Shown in pieces: positions 1 through 5,585 of a stretch of 5,585 nucleotides of DNA. Each line of letters begins with the position of its first letter. The first letter of the stretch is position 1. The notes beneath the pieces are model-generated. The model saw nothing but the letters and a program-made list of their open reading frames with translations. It was not told the DNA's origin and did not search any database. The DNA is from Belnapia sp. (lineage in GTDB: Bacteria; Pseudomonadota; Alphaproteobacteria; Acetobacterales; Acetobacteraceae): positions 1-5,585 of the forward strand of contig JAQGIA010000390.1 in NCBI GenBank assembly GCA_028291445.1. The letters run 5' to 3'. A program made the translations under genes and the position numbers.

Positions 1-82
1 TGGCATCCGCCGGGCGGCGGGGCGTGGATTCCACCGCGATCAGCAGGTCGATGGCGGCGGAGAGGCGGGCGGCGGGGGTCAT
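1..82 (-). CDS. rsmB: RsmB-like 16S rRNA m5C967 methyltransferase, N-terminal fragment
   Basis: Only the first 27 codons lie in the window; the gene runs off the left edge. The reading starts MTPAARLSAAIDLL and continues with an Arg-Pro-rich stretch ending RRPADA. This is the usual opening of alphaproteobacterial RsmB/Sun (NOL1/NOP2/Sun family), whose N-terminal domain resembles NusB and binds RNA; the SAM-dependent catalytic domain with its cysteines would lie outside. The enzyme methylates C967 of 16S rRNA in the cytoplasm. The ATG at 82-80 is chosen because the family motif begins there. No convincing Shine-Dalgarno precedes it, but its ATG overlaps the TGA of a small upstream ORF as ATGA, so initiation could be coupled. 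The position downstream of guaB on the same strand, apart from the SDR insertion, supports the call. The family call rests on a short N-terminus recognised from memory, so it is likely but not certain. Confidence 0.72.
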   Translation of the reverse strand, partial: MTPAARLSAAIDLLIAVESTPRRPADA

Positions 83-336
83 GCGAGGGCCAATGGCAAA
101 GCGGCGGGATGGGAAAAGATCATGGAACCGGTGCAGCATGGGGGCGCCATGCATTCGAAGACATGAATGAAACCCCGAATGCCGGACGCCCGGTGCAGGC
201 AGGCGACGGGGACCGGACCCGAAGGCCTGGCCCGGGGACCTGAAGCAGGGCGGCGCGGCCGATAATGGGCGCCGGGCATGCTGCCGGGCGCATCGTGGAC
301 ACAGCCACGGAAGCGGGAAGCCCGCACGCGGGGCAT
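79..336 (-). CDS. Possible 85-codon leader ORF upstream of rsmB, doubtful
   Basis: The ORF begins MPRVRASRFRG and ends ALPLALA. I recognise no family. It is rich in Arg, Pro, Ala and Gly, with five scattered Cys and no membrane segment or clear domain. For it: GGAG (347-344) sits 7 bases before the ATG, a TAGACT hexamer lies about 30 bases further upstream, and its TGA overlaps the rsmB ATG as ATGA, the pattern of translational coupling. Against it: by a rough reading about 30 percent of third codon positions are A or T, which looks higher than in the body of the neighbouring genes, and the composition resembles random translation of GC-rich DNA. It may be a real small protein, a leader whose translation matters more than its product, a decayed gene, or chance. 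Confidence 0.22.
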   Translation of the reverse strand: MPRVRASRFRGCVHDAPGSMPGAHYRPRRPASGPRARPSGPVPVACLHRASGIRGFIHVFECMAPPCCTGSMIFSHPAALPLALA

Positions 337-366
337 GATAATTCTCCGGCGGTGTGGGGGACCAAC

Positions 367-396
367 AGTCTAGCCCAGGCCGGTGCCGGCGCGCCA
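367..396 (-). promoter_or_regulatory. Weak promoter candidate reading toward rsmB
   Basis: On the minus strand, TAGACT (372-367) resembles a -10 box. With an 18-base spacer the best -35 candidate is TGGCGC (396-391), which matches TTGACA at only three positions. Transcription would begin near 360, leaving a leader of about 24 bases before the ATG at 336. This is a pattern reading only, and GC-rich DNA yields such matches by chance. Confidence 0.22.
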
Positions 397-437
397 TGCC
401 GCGGCATCGGGGGAGGCAGAACCCCCGGGCCTAGGCC
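396..437. repeat. Cluster of three palindromes or inverted repeats
   Basis: Three symmetric elements lie within 42 bases: a perfect 12-base palindrome ATGCCGCGGCAT (396-407); a 6-bp inverted repeat CGGGGG/CCCCCG (408-413 and 422-427) around an 8-base loop; and a perfect 10-base palindrome GGCCTAGGCC (428-437). None is followed by a T-run on either strand, so a classical intrinsic terminator is unlikely. They lie just upstream of the weak minus-strand promoter candidate and could be operator-like, or reflect GC-rich composition. The symmetry is directly visible; any role is inference. Confidence 0.45.
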
Positions 438-598
438 TGATTGCGCAGCCGGATCTGCGGCCGGGCGACGATGACCGCAGAAGTCCCGATGGGCATGGGG
501 CAATCCCTGCACGGCCAGGGCCGGTCTGGCCCGACGCCACTGCCAGCCTGGCCCCTGCGGCGACAGCCATGTTGCGGCTTCGCGGTGCCTCCCCCCCC

Positions 599-627
599 TT
601 GGCCGACCCGGCCTCGCCGCGCAGACT
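599..627 (+). promoter_or_regulatory. Candidate SDR promoter
   Basis: TTGGCC (599-604) and CAGACT (622-627) are separated by exactly 17 bases and lie 36 bases before the SDR ATG. TTGGCC keeps the TTG of a -35 box, and CAGACT keeps the A2 and T6 positions of a -10 box. Transcription would start near 634, giving a leader of about 30 bases. Spacing and position are good; sequence matches are only moderate. Confidence 0.3.
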
Positions 628-635
628 GCCGCCAA

Positions 636-658
636 CGCGGATCCACCGCGGGAGGAAA
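636..658 (+). promoter_or_regulatory. Strong SDR ribosome binding site abutting a small hairpin
   Basis: GGAGGAAA (651-658) lies 5 bases before the ATG at 664 and fixes the SDR start. Directly before it, CGCGG (636-640) and CCGCG (646-650) form a 5-bp all-GC stem with loop ATCCA, ending exactly where the Shine-Dalgarno begins. The hairpin leaves the site exposed rather than covering it. Confidence 0.75.
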
Positions 659-663
659 CCGAC

Positions 664-1449
664 ATGCGCAATCCCATGGATCTCACCGGGCGGACCGTCA
701 TCGTGACCGGCGCCGGCCAGGGCATCGGCCGGGCGATCACCGAGCTGGTGCTCGACCTCGGCGGCAATGCCGTGCTGGTCGAGCGCAACCCGGAGACGCT
801 GGCCGCCACCGCCGCGACCATGGATGCCAAGCGCATCCTGGCGGTGCAGGGCAACGTGGCGGAGGAAGGCTTCTCCGAAAGCTGCGTCACCCAGGCCGTC
901 TCCCGCTTCGGCGCGGTGCATGGGCTGGTCAACAACGCCGGAATCACCCGCCCGGCGATGTTCGCCAAGATGACCATGCAGCAGTGGCAGTCGGTGATCG
1001 ATGTGAACCTGACCGGCTGCTACCTGATGATGCAGGCCACCGGCCGGCACATGATCGACCGCGCCAAGGCCAGCATGCCGCAGCCGGCGGGCACCACGGG
1101 CGGCATCGTCAACATCAGCTCCACCGCCGGCAAGCGCGGCTCGATCGGCCAGGTCAATTACTCGGCGGCCAAGGCGGGGCTGTTCGGCATGACGATGACC
1201 GGCGCGCGGGAATGGGCGCGCTACGGCATCCGCTGCAATTCGGTCGGCTTCGGCACGGTGGTGACGCCGATGACCGAGGTGATCCGCAGCGACAAATTCG
1301 CCGAGACGACAATGTCCCGCATTCCGCTGAACCGCTATGCCGAGCCGTCCGAGGTGGCGCCGCTGATCTGCTTCCTGGTCTCGAACGCGGCGGTCTACAT
1401 CACCGGCGAGAACATGACGGTGAGCGGCGGCAGCCACATGCAGCCCTGA
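664..1449 (+). CDS. Classical short-chain dehydrogenase/reductase (FabG-like SDR)
   Basis: A 261-residue cytosolic NAD(P)-dependent oxidoreductase of the classical SDR family, at the usual length. Visible in order: the nucleotide-binding TGAGQGIG (15-22), NNAG (90-93), and the full catalytic set Asn115, Ser153, Tyr166 (in YSAAK) and Lys170. E40-R41 follow the second beta strand: the acid favours NAD and the following Arg would suit NADP, so the cofactor is unclear. The usual Pro-Gly after the sixth strand is replaced: the segment reads SVGFGTVVTPMTE, although the TPM part is kept. A subset of FabG-like SDRs has this form, as I recall. The C-terminus has the typical YITGENMTVSGG. The substrate cannot be told from sequence; FabG-like proteins outside fatty acid synthesis gene clusters act on varied alcohols and ketones. 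The gene converges on guaB and stands alone on its strand, so it is probably monocistronic and not part of the housekeeping operon. Confidence 0.94.
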   Translation: MRNPMDLTGRTVIVTGAGQGIGRAITELVLDLGGNAVLVERNPETLAATAATMDAKRILAVQGNVAEEGFSESCVTQAVSRFGAVHGLVNNAGITRPAMFAKMTMQQWQSVIDVNLTGCYLMMQATGRHMIDRAKASMPQPAGTTGGIVNISSTAGKRGSIGQVNYSAAKAGLFGMTMTGAREWARYGIRCNSVGFGTVVTPMTEVIRSDKFAETTMSRIPLNRYAEPSEVAPLICFLVSNAAVYITGENMTVSGGSHMQP

Positions 1450-1452
1450 CCC

Positions 1453-1476
1453 GGGGCGGGGGGAGCACCCCCCGCC

Positions 1477-1478
<2 letters not shown>
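1453..1478. terminator. GC-rich hairpin between convergent SDR and guaB
   Basis: GGCGGGGGG (1455-1463) and CCCCCCGCC (1468-1476) form a perfect 9-bp stem with a 4-base loop AGCA, extendable on plus-strand RNA by a G-U and a G-C pair to 1453-1478. It fills the 27-base gap between the two stop codons and touches the guaB TGA. Neither side has a T-run, so it is not a textbook intrinsic terminator. A strong symmetric stem between convergent genes nevertheless suggests a bidirectional terminator or 3'-end stabiliser. Confidence 0.55.
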
Positions 1479-3991
<2,513 letters not shown>

Positions 3992-4000
3992 GGGTGGACG

Positions 4001-4007
4001 TCTCCTT
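4001..4007 (-). promoter_or_regulatory. cysE ribosome binding site
   Basis: AAGGAGA on the minus strand, 9 bases before the ATG at 3991, is a strong Shine-Dalgarno. It fixes the cysE start over another ATG at 4019, which is in a different frame and is not cysE. Confidence 0.7.
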
Positions 4008-4015
4008 GCCGTACG

Positions 4016-4052
4016 GCACCGTTCATATCGGTGCGGCGCCGGGCGGGGTAAA
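4016..4052 (-). promoter_or_regulatory. Possible cysE promoter with overlapping inverted repeat
   Basis: GCACCG (4016-4021) and CGGTGC (4029-4034) are exact inverted copies around a 7-base spacer. The spacer holds, on the minus strand, TATGAA (4027-4022), a 4-of-6 match to a -10 box. The nearest -35-like hexamer, TTTACC (4052-4047), is 19 bases away, which is longer than ideal. Transcription would start near 4015, about 24 bases before the cysE ATG. An inverted repeat embracing a -10 box is what an operator would look like, but no regulator can be named. Confidence 0.28.
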
Positions 4053-4102
4053 GCCCCCCTTCCGGCACGCCGCCGCCAGAGCCTGTGGAAATATCGGATC
4101 TG

Positions 4103-4119
4103 CGAAGGAACGCCCTTCG
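4103..4119. repeat. Hairpin in the rlmE-cysE gap
   Basis: CGAAGG (4103-4108) and CCTTCG (4114-4119) form a perfect 6-bp stem with a 5-base loop, 57 bases beyond the rlmE stop. No T-run follows on the minus strand, so it is at best a weak terminator or an mRNA 3'-end structure. Confidence 0.35.
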
Positions 4120-4175
4120 GAATCGCCAGGGATTTTCCTGCGACTCCGACGGTGAAGGCCTCCTTCCGCGAATGC

Positions 4176-4844
4176 TCAGGTGCCGCGGAAACCGGTGGCG
4201 ACGACGTAGAGCTCGGCGCTGTCCTTGCGGCTGGCCGGGGGCTTGCCGTGCTTCACCGAGGCGAAGCTGCGCTTGAGCTGTTCCAGCAGGCCCTTCTCGG
4301 TGCCGCCCTGGAAGACCTTGGCGACGAAGCTGCCCCCCGGCGCGAGCACCTTCAGGGCGAAATCCAGCGCCAATTCGGCGAGTCCGATGATGCGAAGATG
4401 ATCGGTCGAATTATGCCCGGTGGTATTCGGCGCCATGTCGGACAGCACCAGGTCGGCCGGGCCGTCGAGCGCGGCGAGCACCGCCTGTTCGGCGGCGGGC
4501 TCCTGGAAATCGCCCTGGAGGATGATGGCGCCGGGCAGCGGGTCCATCGGCAGCAGGTCGAGCGCCACCACGCGGACGCCGCCCTTCTGCACCACCACCT
4601 GGGTCCAGCCGCCCGGGGCGGCGCCGAGGTCGACCACGCGCAGGCCCGGCTTGAGCAGCTTGTGCTTCTCATCCAGCTCGATGAGCTTGAAGGCGGCGCG
4701 CGACCGCAGCCCCTGCTGCTGGGCGGCGCGGACATAAGGGTCGTTGAGCTGCCGCTCCAGCCAGCGCTGGCTGCCGATGGTGCGTTTCTTCGCGGTCTTC
4801 AGGCGGGTGGTGAGGCCGCGGCCGCCCGGTGTTGGGCTTTTCAT
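4176..4844 (-). CDS. rlmE: 23S rRNA (uridine2552-2'-O)-methyltransferase
   Basis: This 222-residue RlmE (FtsJ/RrmJ) enzyme uses SAM to methylate the ribose of U2552 in the A-loop of 23S rRNA, a late step of large-subunit assembly. The Rossmann-fold SAM site VDLGAAPGGW is at 71-80, with acidic residues at D96 and D112 near the cofactor. The catalytic K-D-K-E tetrad is complete: Lys53 (RAAFKL), Asp136 (LSDMAPN), Lys176 (VAKVFQG) and Glu211 (SAELYVVATGF), each 12 to 15 positions later than in the E. coli protein because of a basic N-terminal extension common in alphaproteobacteria. The start at 4844 is the only ATG giving the full family N-terminus, although its Shine-Dalgarno is weak. It lies 64 bases downstream of the Ppx/GppA gene with no visible signal in that gap, so the two are probably co-transcribed. 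Confidence 0.96.
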   Translation of the reverse strand: MKSPTPGGRGLTTRLKTAKKRTIGSQRWLERQLNDPYVRAAQQQGLRSRAAFKLIELDEKHKLLKPGLRVVDLGAAPGGWTQVVVQKGGVRVVALDLLPMDPLPGAIILQGDFQEPAAEQAVLAALDGPADLVLSDMAPNTTGHNSTDHLRIIGLAELALDFALKVLAPGGSFVAKVFQGGTEKGLLEQLKRSFASVKHGKPPASRKDSAELYVVATGFRGT

Positions 4845-4908
4845 GCGGCAGGGATACCCGAAGCCGGCGCGGAAATCGACCTGGCTCGGCAGCGGCGCGC
4901 AGGAAACC

Positions 4909-5585
4909 TCAGCCCACGGGCCGCCGCGGCGGATTGGGACGCGCCGCGGCGGGCCAGCGGTCGGCCCGCATCATCCGTTGCAGCATGCCTTCGCGCAGCC
5001 CCCGGTCGGCCACGGTCAGCGCCGGCAGCGGCCAGACATGGCGGATGGCGGCATAGACGGCGCAGCCGGGCAGCACGAAATCCACCCGTTCCGGGCCGAC
5101 GCAGGGATGCGCCGCCAGCCCGGCGCGGCCGAGGGCGAACAGGTCGCCCAGCGCCTGGTCGGCCACATCCATGTTCAGGGTCCGGCCATCGACCAGCGGG
5201 CGGCGATAGCGCGGCAGGGCCAGTGCCACCCCGGCGAGGGTGGTGACCGTGCCGCTGGTGCCGATGAGGCGGACGCCGCCGGCGCGGATTTCCTGGCCGA
5301 TGCGATGCACCCGGTCGAAGGCCAGCAGGTGGTTGGCCACTTCCTCGACCACCGCATGGAAACCCTCCTCGGTGAAGCAGGAGGCGCCGACCCGCTCGGC
5401 CAGGGTGACGACGCCGAGCGGCAGGGAGATATAGCCGATCAGCTCGGCGGCCGGGGCGCCGCTGACGCGGCCGGTCCAGGGCGGCACCCGGATCCAGGCG
5501 ATCTCGGTGCTGCCGCCGCCGATATCGAACAGCAGGGCGCGGCGGTCGGTCTCCTCGAGCAGCGGCGCGCAGGATTCCATCGCCA
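4909..5585 (-). CDS. Ppx/GppA family phosphatase, C-terminal part
   Basis: About 224 C-terminal residues are present; the start lies beyond the right edge. The ATG at 5580 is internal, since the frame stays open to the edge and the family's N-terminal half is missing. Family members degrade inorganic polyphosphate from its end or hydrolyse pppGpp to ppGpp. Counting from the Met at 5580, the ASKHA-fold signatures are LLFDIGGGSTEI (16-27, a phosphate-binding loop), LIGTSGTVTTLAG (105-117, the second nucleotide/phosphate loop), VDFVLPGCAVYAAI (166-179) and ADRGLREGML (191-200). The protein ends about 23 residues later with a basic Pro/Arg tail, so it lacks the C-terminal HD-type domain of E. coli Ppx and GppA and is the short form. 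Sequence alone does not separate polyphosphatase from pppGpp phosphatase activity, so no symbol is given. It leads the minus-strand series with rlmE. Confidence 0.93.
   Translation of the reverse strand, partial: AMESCAPLLEETDRRALLFDIGGGSTEIAWIRVPPWTGRVSGAPAAELIGYISLPLGVVTLAERVGASCFTEEGFHAVVEEVANHLLAFDRVHRIGQEIRAGGVRLIGTSGTVTTLAGVALALPRYRRPLVDGRTLNMDVADQALGDLFALGRAGLAAHPCVGPERVDFVLPGCAVYAAIRHVWPLPALTVADRGLREGMLQRMMRADRWPAAARPNPPRRPVG

Larger units (their letters stand above)
83..663. other. 581-base spacer between rsmB and the SDR gene
   Basis: No confident gene occupies this stretch. It separates divergently read genes (rsmB minus, SDR plus), so it should hold promoters for both. It contains the doubtful 85-codon minus-strand ORF, the palindrome cluster at 396-437, a run of eight C (591-598), weak promoter-like hexamers facing each way, and the SDR ribosome binding site. 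Longer open frames across it on both strands are Arg/Pro/Gly-rich and match nothing I know. I see no tRNA, rRNA, transposase remnant or known riboswitch. It is unusually long for an otherwise compact region. Confidence 0.6.

Noticed and set aside
505..530. Small GGGCC/GGCCC hairpin before the SDR
   Set aside because: The stem is only 5 bp with a 5-base loop in very GC-rich DNA, which is common by chance, and no other signal accompanies it.
591..598. Run of eight C as a phase-variation tract for the SDR
   Set aside because: It lies outside the coding region and slightly upstream of the promoter candidate; a short C-run is unremarkable at this base composition.
83..663. Hidden RNA gene, riboswitch or mobile element remnant in the long spacer
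   Set aside because: No cloverleaf, conserved riboswitch core, transposase fragment, terminal inverted repeats or target duplication could be seen by eye.
370..1437. Minus-strand open frame opposite the SDR
   Set aside because: It is a His/Arg/Gly-rich shadow of the SDR coding strand. The minus-strand frame at 120-977 and the plus-strand frame at 441-1514 are rejected for the same reason.

Overview
This very GC-rich window reads as a housekeeping segment of an alphaproteobacterial chromosome. The protein styles fit Rhodospirillales/Acetobacteraceae best, but that placement is inference from remembered family sequences and gene order, not a search. Four complete protein genes and two genes cut by the window edges can be supported. 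No mobile element, RNA gene, CRISPR array or clearly novel system is visible.

Right-hand block, minus strand, read from the right edge leftwards: the C-terminal part of a Ppx/GppA family phosphatase (4909-5585, start outside the window); rlmE, the 23S rRNA U2552 2'-O-methyltransferase (4176-4844); cysE, serine O-acetyltransferase (3152-3991); and guaB, IMP dehydrogenase (1477-3030). Gaps are 64, 184 and 121 bases. The last two gaps hold short inverted repeats and weak promoter-like sequence, so cysE and guaB may each have their own promoter.

Left-hand block: a plus-strand short-chain dehydrogenase/reductase (664-1449) converges on guaB. A GC-rich hairpin in the 27-base gap overlaps the guaB stop and could end transcription from both sides. 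Left of the SDR is a 581-base stretch without a confident gene (83-663). At the left edge the minus strand carries the first 27 codons of what looks like rsmB (1-82), the 16S rRNA m5C967 methyltransferase.

The genes jointly cover phosphate/alarmone metabolism (Ppx/GppA), ribosome maturation (RlmE, RsmB), guanine nucleotide synthesis (GuaB) and cysteine synthesis (CysE). A ppx-rlmE-guaB-rsmB series on one strand is, from memory, a recurrent alphaproteobacterial arrangement. Against it, cysE and especially the opposite-strand SDR with its long spacer look like later additions. The most intriguing unexplained part is the 83-440 region. There, an 85-codon minus-strand ORF has a good ribosome binding site and a stop that overlaps the rsmB start as ATGA, next to a cluster of palindromes.
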